DNA of 64,000 bases from Haematospirillum sp. H4485 (GCF_012102745.1 NZ_JAAVSY010000006.1:1-64000), one strand, 5' to 3'. Counted from the first letter of the stretch, positions 53,996 to 63,426 are shown. Made by a program: numbers and translations. The notes: generated from the sequence alone by a model not told the origin.

Positions 53996-54624
53996 TGCCT
54001 GTTCCTGATCCTTCCGGACGTTGGTCCTTGTTGTTCGGCTACAGTCGCCTTGTCGTGGCGATGAAGGTTCTGCTGCCTGCCCTTGCCCTGCTTCTGATTG
54101 TGGGCGTTCTTCTCTGGCCGCGCCTTGTTGCCGAGACAAGTGCGCCTTCGTCCTTGATCCAGGCTGTGACAGAAGACGTTCCCTTGGAGAACCGACAGAT
54201 GGAACAGCCCCGTTACAGGGCAACAGATGCGGACAACCAGCCTTACACCCTGAATGCCGACCGTGTGTGGGAAACTGTGCCCGGATCATCGGAGTTTAAC
54301 CTGGTCAATCCACGCGCTGACATGGCGACGAATGATGGTGCGTGGTTGGCGATGGATGCGCCTGAGGGGCTGTACTATGAAAATCAGTCCATTCTGGATT
54401 TGTCTGGCGGTGTGAACCTGTACCATGATGCGGGGTATGAGTTGCATACGCCATCTGTCACGATTGATGTGGCGGCGGGGGAAGCCATCGGTATGGAGGC
54501 TGTTGAAGGTCAGGGGCCATCCATGACAATCGCATCAGAAGGTATCCACGTGGTGGAACGTGGTCGTTCCGTCCTGTTTACGGGAAAGGTGCGCCTTGTC
54601 CTTTACCCGGAGAAAGCTCCTTAG
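53995..54624 (+). CDS. lptC: LPS export protein LptC
   Basis: 209 residues. An N-terminal membrane anchor (VLLPALALLLIVGVLLWPRL) and a periplasmic beta-jellyroll part with PRYRATDADNQPYTLNADRV and LDLSGGVNLYHDAGYEL, typical of the LptC/OstA fold. It bridges the LptB2FG pump and the LptA bridge in the periplasm. The start overlaps the kdsD stop. Confidence 0.92.
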   Translation: MPVPDPSGRWSLLFGYSRLVVAMKVLLPALALLLIVGVLLWPRLVAETSAPSSLIQAVTEDVPLENRQMEQPRYRATDADNQPYTLNADRVWETVPGSSEFNLVNPRADMATNDGAWLAMDAPEGLYYENQSILDLSGGVNLYHDAGYELHTPSVTIDVAAGEAIGMEAVEGQGPSMTIASEGIHVVERGRSVLFTGKVRLVLYPEKAP

Positions 54625-54645
54625 GAGCGGCAGGAGCCTGATCAT

Positions 54646-55530
54646 ATGCGTATCGCGGCACATGTCCTGTTTCTCTTGGTTGCTCTGTTGGGTGGCCTTG
54701 TATTTTTGCCTGTGCATGCGCAGGACCCCGGCCTTGTGGTGGCCGGGGATGATGATGCACCGGTCGTGATAGAGGCCGAGAATGGCCTGGAATGGACAAG
54801 GGAACAGCGTCGTTTTGTGGCGCGTGGTCATGCGACCGCAGTTCGGGGTGATGCGACGCTGATGGCTGATACCCTCTTTGCATTCTATGATGATGACAGC
54901 CATAACAGGGCTGTTCCGCAGGGTGCGGGTTCGTTTGGTGCCATTCGTTTGCTGGAGGCGCACGGCTCTGTCGTGATGACGGCTCCGGGAAGACGTGCGC
55001 GGGGTGAGAAAGCTGTTTACGATGTTGTCACAGGTGCCTTGACCCTGTTTGGTCAAGGGAAAAGTGTTGTCATAACCCTGCCGCAGGATACCATAACGGC
55101 GCGTGATACAGTCCATTATGACAGTCGCTCCCTGGTGGCAACAGCAAAGGGGGATGCACGCGTCGTCAGGCAGGATCGCATCATGTCTGCCGATACAATG
55201 GTGGCACGGATGAGTGCGGCACGCGGCGTGAATACGTTGAAAACCGTTGATGCAACCGGAAATGTCCGTATCGTTACCCCGCATGAGCAGGGGACAGGTG
55301 ATCGCGGGCACTATGATGCCGTGACCGGGATTGCTACGCTGACAGGTACGGTTACCCTGGTTCGTGATGGAACGATTCTGACTGGAAATAAGGCGGTGTT
55401 TGACATGAATACCGGTGTGTCCCGTCTGGTGGGCGGGCCAGGACGTGCAAGGGCTGTTCTGGTTCCGGAAAAACCTGTTCAGGACGGGCAGAAGAGTGGT
55501 AGCGATGAAGCATCGAAGGGTCAGCCCTGA
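54646..55530 (+). CDS. lptA: LPS transport protein LptA
   Basis: 294 residues, longer than E. coli LptA. A signal peptide (MRIAAHVLFLLVALLGGLVF) precedes repeated OstA-type beta strands such as LEWTREQRRFVARGHATAVR, GDATLMADTLFAFYDD and HYDAVTGIATLTGTVTLVRD. It forms the periplasmic bridge carrying LPS. A C-terminal polar tail (QDGQKSGSDEASKGQP) follows. Between lptC and lptB as usual. Confidence 0.92.
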   Translation: MRIAAHVLFLLVALLGGLVFLPVHAQDPGLVVAGDDDAPVVIEAENGLEWTREQRRFVARGHATAVRGDATLMADTLFAFYDDDSHNRAVPQGAGSFGAIRLLEAHGSVVMTAPGRRARGEKAVYDVVTGALTLFGQGKSVVITLPQDTITARDTVHYDSRSLVATAKGDARVVRQDRIMSADTMVARMSAARGVNTLKTVDATGNVRIVTPHEQGTGDRGHYDAVTGIATLTGTVTLVRDGTILTGNKAVFDMNTGVSRLVGGPGRARAVLVPEKPVQDGQKSGSDEASKGQP

Positions 55531-55574
55531 TTCCCGACAGGGTTCAGTGTCAGCATACGGAGACAGCGACGCTT

Positions 55575-56378
55575 GTGAGAACGGAGAAAGATCATTCTGC
55601 ACCGGGTTCCGGTTCCGATAACGAAACGGCTGGAACGGTCCAGGCAAAAGATTCAAGCACGGGCCTTCGTGTCCGTCGCATAGGCAAGCACTACAAACGT
55701 AGGCCTGTTCTTCACGATGTCAGCTTGTCTGTGCAGCGTGGCGAGGCTGTTGGCCTTCTGGGGCCGAACGGGGCTGGCAAGACGACGTGCTTTTATTGTG
55801 TGACGGGCCTTATTATGCCTGACTCAGGGACTATCGAGCTGGATGGTCGTGATATCACGGCGCTGCCCATGTACCGTCGGGCGCGCTTGGGCATAGGGTA
55901 TTTACCGCAGGAAGCCTCTATTTTCCGTGGGCTCAGCGTCGAGCAGAATATCATGGCTATTCTGGAGGTATGCGAGTCGGATCAGGATGTGCGCGAAGCA
56001 CGGCTTGAGGATCTTCTGGCTGAATTCTCCGTATCCCATCTGCGTAGGGCCCCGGCCTTGTCCTTGTCCGGGGGGGAACGCCGGCGTGTGGAAATTGCCC
56101 GTGCACTGGCATCCAGACCATCTTATATTCTTCTGGATGAACCGCTGGCCGGGATTGATCCGATTGCAGTGGCTGAGATCCGTGACCTTGTGGCCCATCT
56201 CAAGGATCGGGGTCTGGGCGTGTTGATCACGGATCACAATGTACGGGAAACACTGGATATCATTGACCGTGCCTGTATTCTTCATGCTGGTACGGTCCTG
56301 ATGGAAGGGAAGCCGGAAGAGATTGTGGCTGACGAAGGGGTTCGTCGCGTGTATTTGGGCGAGAATTTCAGACTGTAG
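55575..56378 (+). CDS. lptB: LPS export ABC ATPase LptB
   Basis: 267 residues with GPNGAGKTTCFYCVTGLI (Walker A), LSLSGGERRRVEIARALA (signature), YILLDEPLAGIDPIAVAEI (Walker B) and LITDHNVRETLDI (switch). These are the LptB signatures. About 35 residues before the core strand are extra. The start is a GTG at 55575. An ATG just before the core was not found, so the start is less certain than the rest. It precedes rpoN. Confidence 0.95.
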   Translation: MRTEKDHSAPGSGSDNETAGTVQAKDSSTGLRVRRIGKHYKRRPVLHDVSLSVQRGEAVGLLGPNGAGKTTCFYCVTGLIMPDSGTIELDGRDITALPMYRRARLGIGYLPQEASIFRGLSVEQNIMAILEVCESDQDVREARLEDLLAEFSVSHLRRAPALSLSGGERRRVEIARALASRPSYILLDEPLAGIDPIAVAEIRDLVAHLKDRGLGVLITDHNVRETLDIIDRACILHAGTVLMEGKPEEIVADEGVRRVYLGENFRL

Positions 56379-56395
56379 GGCGGGGGGCCCCGGTA

Positions 56396-57922
56396 ATGGT
56401 GCTTCAACCCAGGCTCGATATGCGGCAGACCCAGGGTCTGGTCATGACGCCGCAGCTGCAGCAGGCTATCAAGCTGTTGCAGCTGTCAAACCTTGAGCTT
56501 GGAGCCTGGATCGAGCAGGAACTGGAGCGTAATCCGCTTCTTGAGCGGGCAGAGCCGTCCGTGGCCGTGTTGCCGGAGTCCGACGTTCCAGTTGAGTATC
56601 GTCGCGATGCCGGTCAGGATGTTCTCGTTGACCCGATTGACGGGGCCCGCGAAGCTCCGCTGGATGTCGAGGTAGATAATACCTTTGACGAAGGGAGTCC
56701 GCGGGAAGGTCCGGCATGGGATCCAGATGAAGCTTTGGGGCGATGGGACAGGGTTGGCCATGGGGGCCGTGGGGATTTTTCTGACAACGAAATGGATCAT
56801 GACCGGCAGGTTTCTGCTGCCAGGTCTTTGCGCGACCATATTCTGGAGCAGGTGGAGCTGGATATCCCTGATCCTGTGGATCGCCTGGTTGCCGTGGCTT
56901 TGCTTGATGCCTTGGATGACAATGGGTGGCTTCTGGTCCCGACGCTGGATATTGCGGATGGCCTTGGTACATCACAGGAGCACGTAGAGGCGGTTCTTCG
57001 GGTTGTTCAGCGCTTTGATCCGCCGGGTCTTTTTTCCCGCTCCCTGAAAGAGTGCCTGGCCCTTCAGCTTGCAGATCGTGATCGTCTGGACCCCGCTATG
57101 GAGAGCCTTGTTGACAATCTTGATCTTCTGGCACGTCGTGACTTTGCAACGTTGATGCGTATTTGTGGTGTTGACGAAACAGATCTTCAGGACATGATCA
57201 CGGAAATCCGTGCCCTTGATCCCAAGCCGGCACAGCATTTTGATGCGGTTGTGGCGCCCCCGGTTGTCCCCGATGTCCTGATGCGGCCTCTTCCGGATGG
57301 AGGATGGATTGTTGAACTCAATCCGGACACTTTGCCCAAGGTTCTGGTCAACAGTCGCTACTATGCACGTGTCAGCAAGGCTGCCCTTTCCAAGGAAGAG
57401 AAGGCTTTTGTAACCGAGAATTTTCAGTCGGCATCCTGGCTGGTCAAGTCACTTGACCAGAGGGCCAACACAATCCTGAAGGTCTCGACCGAGATTGTGC
57501 GTCGTCAGCACCGCTTTTTTGAAGAAGGCGTATCCGGCTTGCGTCCGTTGATATTGCGGGATATCGCCGAGGCCGTGGATATGCACGAGAGTACGGTCAG
57601 TCGTGTAACCAACAACAAGTATCTGTCTACGCCAAGAGGTGTCTACGAGCTGAAGTACTTTTTCACCCAGGCGATATCAACAACTGATGGTCGTGACTCT
57701 GTTTCGGCGGAGGCTGTTCGTCTTAGAATTAAAAGCCTTATTGATGGAGAGGAACCCGGAAAAGTTCTGTCCGACGATGCCTTGGTGGCGATTCTACAGG
57801 CTGAAGGCATTGATATCGCCCGGCGCACTGTGGCCAAGTACCGTGAGTCGATGAAAATTCCATCGTCGGTCCAAAGGCGGCGAGAAAAGTTTATGGGGGG
57901 ATCGCCCCCTGTCGCAGTATAA
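56396..57922 (+). CDS. rpoN: RNA polymerase sigma-54 factor
   Basis: 508 residues. N-terminal activator region (MTPQLQQAIKLLQLSNLEL), an acidic linker rich in D and E, a core-binding part, the DNA-binding helix HESTVSRVTNNKYLSTPRG and the RpoN box ARRTVAKYRE at the end. It directs transcription from -24/-12 promoters under enhancer-binding activators. It lies 17 bases after lptB. The usual hpf/raiA gene is missing before ptsN. Confidence 0.97.
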   Translation: MVLQPRLDMRQTQGLVMTPQLQQAIKLLQLSNLELGAWIEQELERNPLLERAEPSVAVLPESDVPVEYRRDAGQDVLVDPIDGAREAPLDVEVDNTFDEGSPREGPAWDPDEALGRWDRVGHGGRGDFSDNEMDHDRQVSAARSLRDHILEQVELDIPDPVDRLVAVALLDALDDNGWLLVPTLDIADGLGTSQEHVEAVLRVVQRFDPPGLFSRSLKECLALQLADRDRLDPAMESLVDNLDLLARRDFATLMRICGVDETDLQDMITEIRALDPKPAQHFDAVVAPPVVPDVLMRPLPDGGWIVELNPDTLPKVLVNSRYYARVSKAALSKEEKAFVTENFQSASWLVKSLDQRANTILKVSTEIVRRQHRFFEEGVSGLRPLILRDIAEAVDMHESTVSRVTNNKYLSTPRGVYELKYFFTQAISTTDGRDSVSAEAVRLRIKSLIDGEEPGKVLSDDALVAILQAEGIDIARRTVAKYRESMKIPSSVQRRREKFMGGSPPVAV

Positions 57923-58209
57923 TAGCCCGGTCTTTGCAAGGTGTTCCCGATGGGTGTTTGTTCTGTCTTGACCGGGCGGCGCACTGATCTTATGGTTCGC
58001 CCCCTTGTTTGGAGGTGGGAAGGGGCATCGGATATTCTGGCCATGTACTTTGATTGGCAGGCTGTTCGGTCCAGTTTTTGTGTGCTGGTTGGCTTCTTTT
58101 TCCTCTTTTTGCGGAGATGGTTAACCTTTTGTTTTTACTCGCGAGGGTAGTTATGTGAGGTTTTCGCAGTGCCGCCGTTTTTCCTTTTGAGAGCCAGTGA
58201 GGGCTTGTA

Positions 58210-58671
58210 ATGGATATCACCAGTCTCGTCAGTCCAGAGAGCGTGGTGCCTTGCCTGAAAGTGACATCAAAGAAGCAGGCCCTTCAGGAGCTTGCCCGTC
58301 ACGCCGCCCAGTTGACCGGTCTTCATGAGCGGGCCATCTTCGACACCCTGTTGGAGCGCGAGCGCCTTGGCACAACTGGTGTGGGCAATGGCATTGCCAT
58401 ACCGCATGGCAAAATGGCCGCTTTGGATCGTTTGTATGGTGTTTTTGCCCGTCTTGAACGTCCCGTTGACTTCGAGTCCATCGACGAACAGCCTGTTGAT
58501 CTGATTTTTCTGCTTTTGGCCCCTGAATGTGCCGGTGCTGATCATCTGAAGGCGCTGGCCCGTGTATCGCGTCTTCTGCGTGACCGTGCCATGTGCGAGA
58601 AGTTGAGGGCAACGTCATCGGCCGATGCGCTGTATGTTCTCCTTGCCAACAGTGAAGCACAGGCAGCCTGA
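58210..58671 (+). CDS. ptsN: PTS IIA-like nitrogen regulatory protein PtsN
   Basis: 153 residues, a single EIIA(fru/ntr) domain with the phosphorylated His in GNGIAIPHGKM near residue 66. It takes phosphate from the HPr-like protein and regulates potassium transport and nitrogen-related control. It is separated from rpoN by 287 bases without a gene. A strong terminator follows. Confidence 0.93.
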   Translation: MDITSLVSPESVVPCLKVTSKKQALQELARHAAQLTGLHERAIFDTLLERERLGTTGVGNGIAIPHGKMAALDRLYGVFARLERPVDFESIDEQPVDLIFLLLAPECAGADHLKALARVSRLLRDRAMCEKLRATSSADALYVLLANSEAQAA

Positions 58672-58697
58672 TCTGCGGCTAGGCATTCAGGAACAAT

Positions 58698-58735
58698 AAA
58701 AAACGGGCTGGCTTTATGTGCCAGCCCGTTTTCTT
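58698..58735. terminator. Strong bidirectional terminator between ptsN and ptsI
   Basis: AAAACGGGCTGGC and GCCAGCCCGTTTT form a 13-bp perfect stem around TTTATGT, with T-rich tracts on both strands. It serves both convergent units. Confidence 0.92.
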
Positions 58736-58755
58736 TCCGGGGATCGCCTACCTGC

Positions 58756-60519
58756 CTAGCCAAAAGCCTCTATCATTGTTTCGATCCGCGTTGGGTCGTG
58801 CTCGCTCATAACCTGCCGGGCATGTTCTTCTGCTGCCCAGTAGGCAAGGTGGCGGATTCTGTTCTTGACCCTGGGCAGGCTTCCGGCAGCCATGGAAAGC
58901 TCCCGGATGCCAATACCAACCAGAAGCGCTGCCAACCGTGGATCGCCGGCAATTTCCCCGCAGACGCTGACCGGTATGCCGGCCCGGAGGGCAGCCCCGG
59001 TTGTAAAGTGAATCAGGCGCAGAACAGCAGGGTGGGTCGGATTGTACAGATGGGCTACTTCCTGGTCTGTACGATCTATGGCCAAGGTATACTGGGTCAG
59101 GTCATTGGTGCCGATGGCAAAGAAGTCTGATGCTGTTGCCAAGGCATCGGCGGCCAGTGCCGCGCCCGGAACCTCGATCATAACACCCAGGGGAGGGATG
59201 GTATCCGGTACCGGGATCCGCGTTTTCTTCAGGCGGCTGTGCACGGCGCCAAGACATTCGCGTACAGCCGTAATTTCTGACACGGTGCAAACCATGGGGA
59301 CCAGAATACGTACAGGGCCGTGTACGGCAACCCGCAGAATGGCGGCAAGCTGGGCTTCAAGGACTGCGGGTGAGGACAGGAGAAAGCGGACAGCGCGTAA
59401 TCCCAAGGCAGGATTAGCCGGCATGCTGCCCCCCAGCGCCGTTGTCAGCTTGTCACCCCCCGCATCCAGAATGCGTATGGTGACCGGCTTGCCTTCCATG
59501 CGCTGTACAACCGTCTTCAGGGCCCTGTATTGTTCATCTTCGTCGGGCCAGTCCGGTCGGTTCATATACATGAATTCGCTGCGGAACAGGCCAATTCCCT
59601 CAGCCCCGGATGAGAGGATCGTATCGATCTCGCCGGGGAGCTCAATGTTTGCCATCAGACGTATTGTGGTTCCGTCAGAGGTCACTGCCGGCAAATCCCG
59701 CAGCCGCCCCAGATTGCGGCAGCTTCTCAGGAAGTCGGCGCGCCGGATGCGGTATGAGGCCAGCGTGTCCTGATCCGGGTTGATCACCACCGTACCGGTG
59801 ACCCCGTCCAGGATGATCGTATCTCCTCTTTGTACCGAACTCATGATATCCGGCACAGCCAGTACGGCCGGGAGCCCCAACGAGCGGGCCATAATGGCCG
59901 TGTGACTTTCTGCTCCGCCACAGGCTGTGACAAAGCCTGCTACAGTCTCTGGATCAAGCAGGGCTGTATCGGCAGGTGTCAGCTCGTGGCTGACAATAAC
60001 GGCATTGCGGGGCAGGTTCTGGAATGCCTTTTGTGGTGCTGCAGACAGATGGCGGATCAGCTTGTTCCCGATATCACGGATATCATCGGCCCGCTGTTGC
60101 AGATAGGGGTCATCCATGGCCTGGAAGGCATCGTTCAGGGCTGATATTTCATAACGAACGGCGGCTTCGGCATTGATGCGGTCGTGTTCGATTCTGGTTT
60201 CCACCCCCCGGATCAACCGGGATCCTTTCAGCATGTGCCCATAGGCATCCAGAAGGAATCCCAATTCCTCTCCCGCTTGGGCAGGTAGGTCGCCGGCTTT
60301 TTCCCGCAGGGTTTCCAGTTCGGTGCTGGCATCGGCCACAGCTGTGGTAAAGCGCTTCTTTTCTGCATCCACCCGGGATGCCGGTATTCGGTGCTCTGGT
60401 GCGTGTACATCACCGGGTTCGTGCAGACAGGCAACGCCAATGACAATGCCGGGTCCTACGCCGTGTCCGTGCAGAACGGCGCTTCCTGCCGCTTCGCTAT
60501 GATCGGGCCTAGTCTTCAT
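58756..60519 (-). CDS. ptsI: PTS enzyme I (phosphoenolpyruvate-protein phosphotransferase)
   Basis: About 587 residues. The phospho-His is in ACGGAESHTAIMARSLG. The PEP-binding barrel has GIGLFRSEFMYMNR, IGTNDLTQYTLAIDRTD and the cysteine motif PVSVCGEIAGD. There is no GAF domain, so it is EI rather than PtsP. It phosphorylates HPr using PEP. The start at 60519 overlaps the ptsH stop by 11 bases, while a longer frame to 60594 would run into ptsH. Confidence 0.95.
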   Translation of the reverse strand: MKTRPDHSEAAGSAVLHGHGVGPGIVIGVACLHEPGDVHAPEHRIPASRVDAEKKRFTTAVADASTELETLREKAGDLPAQAGEELGFLLDAYGHMLKGSRLIRGVETRIEHDRINAEAAVRYEISALNDAFQAMDDPYLQQRADDIRDIGNKLIRHLSAAPQKAFQNLPRNAVIVSHELTPADTALLDPETVAGFVTACGGAESHTAIMARSLGLPAVLAVPDIMSSVQRGDTIILDGVTGTVVINPDQDTLASYRIRRADFLRSCRNLGRLRDLPAVTSDGTTIRLMANIELPGEIDTILSSGAEGIGLFRSEFMYMNRPDWPDEDEQYRALKTVVQRMEGKPVTIRILDAGGDKLTTALGGSMPANPALGLRAVRFLLSSPAVLEAQLAAILRVAVHGPVRILVPMVCTVSEITAVRECLGAVHSRLKKTRIPVPDTIPPLGVMIEVPGAALAADALATASDFFAIGTNDLTQYTLAIDRTDQEVAHLYNPTHPAVLRLIHFTTGAALRAGIPVSVCGEIAGDPRLAALLVGIGIRELSMAAGSLPRVKNRIRHLAYWAAEEHARQVMSEHDPTRIETMIEAFG

Positions 60520-60835
60520 CGAACTTTTCGTCAACCAGCTTTCCAAGGCCTTCCAGAGCATCTCGTGCCTGTGGCCCTGTGGCGCGCATTTCAATGATGG
60601 TACCCGTTGATGCGGCCAGCATCATCAACCCCATGATGGATCGCCCCGATACCGTTTGCCCCCGGTTGCAGACCTGGACATCAGCCTGGAATGTCTCGGC
60701 AAGTTTGACGAAACGTGCGGCAGCCCTGGCATGCAGGCCCCTGGTGTTGCGGATTTCCGCACGCCGGACCATGGTCCCGTCCTCAAGGGTTTCAATGGTA
60801 AAGGATGCTATCTCATGCTGGGGCTCCATGTGCAT
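60509..60835 (-). CDS. ptsH: HPr phosphocarrier protein
   Basis: 108 residues. The phospho-His is in NTRGLHARAAARFVKLAE and the regulatory Ser region is VSGRSIMGLMMLAAS, which HprK would phosphorylate. The N-terminus is about 20 residues longer than E. coli HPr. AGGAGA lies upstream of the ATG at 60835. Genes for EI and EIIA(Man) flank it. Confidence 0.93.
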   Translation of the reverse strand: MHMEPQHEIASFTIETLEDGTMVRRAEIRNTRGLHARAAARFVKLAETFQADVQVCNRGQTVSGRSIMGLMMLAASTGTIIEMRATGPQARDALEGLGKLVDEKFDED

Positions 60836-60889
60836 GGACGGCTGTCTCCTTTCTGATGACTGTTCTGTGTTGACTGACCAGAACCGGTG

Positions 60890-61291
60890 TCAGTGGTCGG
60901 TCAGGAGTTTCGAGGCAACGTTGATATATTTGCGCCCGGCGTCCTGCGCGGCAAGAACTGCCTTTTCCAGAGACATGTCATGGCGGACACTGGCCAGCTT
61001 GATCAGCATTGGCAAATTGACACCGGCAATGACCTCAACTTGTGCCCGTCCCATGATGGATATGGCCAGATTTGATGGTGTACCACCGAACATGTCTGTC
61101 AGAACCACAACACCGTTCCCGGTTTCTACAGAGGCAACCTTGTCCAGGATGTCGGCCCTGCGTTGTTCCATGTCATCTTCAGGGCCAATGCATACGGCTG
61201 CGGTTCCTGCCTGATGGCCGACAACGTGTTCCAGGGCGGCGATCATTTCCTCGGCCAGGCGACCGTGAGTGACCAGTACCATACCGATCAT
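60890..61291 (-). CDS. PTS EIIA(Man)-type protein
   Basis: 133 residues with MVLVTHGRLAEEMIAALEHV (phospho-His) and VVVLTDMFGGTPSNLAISIM. No EIIB, EIIC or EIID genes follow, so it acts as a regulatory rather than sugar-moving component. The start overlaps the rapZ stop. Confidence 0.92.
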   Translation of the reverse strand: MIGMVLVTHGRLAEEMIAALEHVVGHQAGTAAVCIGPEDDMEQRRADILDKVASVETGNGVVVLTDMFGGTPSNLAISIMGRAQVEVIAGVNLPMLIKLASVRHDMSLEKAVLAAQDAGRKYINVASKLLTDH

Positions 61292-62262
61292 GATTGTATT
61301 TCCTTCATAGACCCCTGTAACGTCTGGCTCTGTGATGGCAGGGTAGAGATATCCCTGTGCCTGAGGATGGGGTGATAGTTTTGCCCTGTCAGCCAGGCAT
61401 GGATCTGTCTGGCCGTAAAGACAGACCGGTGTTGTCCGCCGGTGCAGCCGACGGCAATGGTCAGGTAACTGCGCCCTTCAGATTGGTAACGCGGCAGGAT
61501 GGGGTGCAACAAGGTTTTCACATTCTCAAGAAAAGGCGCGAAAACAGGGTCTTCCGCGACATACTCCCCGACCTCGGGATCTTCACCGGTTTTGGTTTGT
61601 AGGTGGTTAACATAGTAGGGATTACGCAGGAAACGCACGTCCAGAACGATATCTGCTTCCCTGGGCAAGCCATTCTTGAAACCAAAGGACATAACCGTAA
61701 CCTGCATCCGCGACCGACAGTCGGTCCTGTAGCGTTCCTCGATCAGGGAACGGAACTCATTGTGACCCAGACGCGAAGTATCGACAACAAGGTTGGCAAC
61801 TGCCTTCAGTGGAGCCATGATCCGGCGCTCCAGGGCGATGCCATCGCTGACGGGCAGGTCGCTTTTTGTCGGGTGGCGGCGCCGGGTTTTGGTAAAACGG
61901 CGTATAAGGACATCATCGTCAGCATCAAGAAAGAGCAGGTGCACGTCTACGTTCGGGCGTTTCTGCAGTCCATCAAGAATACACCTGAACCAGGTCGCAT
62001 CCAGATCCCGGGTCCGGATATCAATACCAAGAGCCAGAAAATGTGGTTGTCTTGGTGTGTCCTGCATCTCCGTTCCGGGGCCAAGGCCCAACAGGCCATC
62101 CAGCAGCACAAGGGGGAGATTGTCGACAACCTCGTAGCCAATGTCTTCCAGTACATTCAGGGCGGTGGATTTCCCTGCCCCGGACAGTCCCGTGACGATC
62201 ACCAAGTGTGTCGTGTTCTGGCTTGGTCCTGAAGTGTCTGTCGTCGTGTCGGGATTGATCAT
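61288..62262 (-). CDS. rapZ: RNase adapter RapZ
   Basis: 324 residues. The P-loop is VIVTGLSGAGKSTALNVL, and the C-terminal conserved line is YLTIAVGCTGGQHRSVFTA. In E. coli RapZ directs GlmZ decay by RNase E and senses glucosamine-6-phosphate. In Alphaproteobacteria it sits beside hprK and the PTS genes, as here. Overlaps hprK by four bases. Confidence 0.96.
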   Translation of the reverse strand: MINPDTTTDTSGPSQNTTHLVIVTGLSGAGKSTALNVLEDIGYEVVDNLPLVLLDGLLGLGPGTEMQDTPRQPHFLALGIDIRTRDLDATWFRCILDGLQKRPNVDVHLLFLDADDDVLIRRFTKTRRRHPTKSDLPVSDGIALERRIMAPLKAVANLVVDTSRLGHNEFRSLIEERYRTDCRSRMQVTVMSFGFKNGLPREADIVLDVRFLRNPYYVNHLQTKTGEDPEVGEYVAEDPVFAPFLENVKTLLHPILPRYQSEGRSYLTIAVGCTGGQHRSVFTARQIHAWLTGQNYHPILRHRDISTLPSQSQTLQGSMKEIQS

Positions 62263-62693
62263 GATACGGGGACGATTTCTCCTGTGGCCAGCCGGAGTGC
62301 AAGACGAACGTGGGCTGTTGCAGACACCCGGAATGGATCAATCCATACCCGACGTACGGGAACGCTGCAAAGCAGAACCTGATCCGTTTCGGGAAGCCGT
62401 TCGGTTTCTCCGCCTGCCCTCAGGTCACACAGAAGCGAGACCGGTACCGGGCCACAGGAAGGAACCGGAACAATTCCAAGCCCACGTACTTCCAGAAAGC
62501 CGGCCAAGCGATCGGGTGGGAAGGCAACCAGCTGCCCGTTTTCGGCATCGATGCGACACAGGTCGTCCGTCACCAGTTGTGCACCCTCATCAACAAGCCG
62601 CAGCGCCAAGTCGGACTTGCCGCTTCCCGATGCGCCCCGCAGGATAACGCCGTGACCGTGGACAGCAATACATGTGGCGTGAATGTGTTCCAT
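62259..62693 (-). CDS. hprK: HPr kinase/phosphorylase, short form
   Basis: About 144 residues: only the C-terminal kinase domain with the P-loop GVILRGASGSGKSDLALRL near residue 20 and the line QLVTDDLCRIDAENG. This truncated form is the usual alphaproteobacterial type. It phosphorylates HPr on Ser. The usual upstream two-component genes chvG/chvI are not adjacent here. Start ATG at 62693. Confidence 0.92.
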   Translation of the reverse strand: MEHIHATCIAVHGHGVILRGASGSGKSDLALRLVDEGAQLVTDDLCRIDAENGQLVAFPPDRLAGFLEVRGLGIVPVPSCGPVPVSLLCDLRAGGETERLPETDQVLLCSVPVRRVWIDPFRVSATAHVRLALRLATGEIVPVS

Positions 62694-62835
62694 CAACCCG
62701 GAGGGTGAGAGTCCTGTTATGGAAAGTCAATCCTTGCCGTATGTCCATGATGCAGGTGTGTGGCAATTGTGAGGGTCCTGCTGTTTGTGCTATCGTCGCT
62801 GCGGTGCGTTTCTGTGGTAAGGTGGGTCGCGCGTG

Positions 62836-63426
62836 ATGGGATTCCGGACAGGGCAATGCAAGGCCGGGCAGTGGAGGCCGCCCTTTATATTCCGGCTTGG
62901 GCCATTGTTCGTGTTGATCTCTTTTCTGTCAGCATTCTTGCTGCCTTTGCATGGCTATGGCTTCGGGCTGAGCCTTGACGAGATGTACCGTATGTCTCTT
63001 CGTCACGAGAATGAAGGTGTTTTGCCGGGGTATGTCGTCAACCGCGGTATGGCACCGTGGCCGGAGCCAAAGCCACCGACTCCGGCCGAGCGGGAAGCGG
63101 ATACGGGGGCCGGGGTTCTGTCCCTGCCTTTGACGGAGCCTCTGCCATGGCCTCAGGTTGTGAAAGAGGTTGCCACCGGTAATCCTGGGTCATTTGCTGT
63201 GGATGCGGTGCGTCGCCGTGCCCGGAGCGATGATGCTGAGGCGGTTGAACTTCTGGCGTGGATGTATGCGGGGGGTGTTGGTGTCCACAAGGACCTTGCA
63301 CAGGCATTCGAGCTGTATCTGAAGGCCAGTCGGCTTGGGGTAACAACCGCAAAGGATAATGCCGGCTCTGTTTACAAGTCCATGACGGTTGCGGAGCGTC
63401 GAACAGTCTTCAACCCTTTTAATTGA
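62836..63426 (+). CDS. Secreted Sel1-repeat protein
   Basis: About 196 residues. A hydrophobic N-terminal segment (LGPLFVLISFLSAFLLPLHG) precedes a Pro-rich linker and a C-terminal part with a Sel1-like repeat: DDAEAVELLAWMYAGGVGVH then KDLAQAFELYLKASRLGVTT. Sel1 repeats bind proteins. It is probably periplasmic or envelope-attached. The ATG at 62836 follows AAGGTGGG. Divergent from hprK and upstream of gdh. Confidence 0.75.
   Translation: MGFRTGQCKAGQWRPPFIFRLGPLFVLISFLSAFLLPLHGYGFGLSLDEMYRMSLRHENEGVLPGYVVNRGMAPWPEPKPPTPAEREADTGAGVLSLPLTEPLPWPQVVKEVATGNPGSFAVDAVRRRARSDDAEAVELLAWMYAGGVGVHKDLAQAFELYLKASRLGVTTAKDNAGSVYKSMTVAERRTVFNPFN

Noticed and set aside
58052-58070. A possible sigma-54 promoter before ptsN
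   Set aside because: The GG of the -24 element is present in TGGCAGG, but the GC of the -12 element is not at the right spacing.
57941-58150. A 69-codon open frame between rpoN and ptsN
   Set aside because: It lacks a ribosome site and any HPF-like pattern, and its residue composition (many Phe and Trp at the end) does not look like a real protein.
62760-62978. A 72-codon plus-strand open frame before the Sel1 gene
   Set aside because: It overlaps the Sel1-protein gene in another frame and has no ribosome site. The Sel1 frame has both a signal peptide and repeats.
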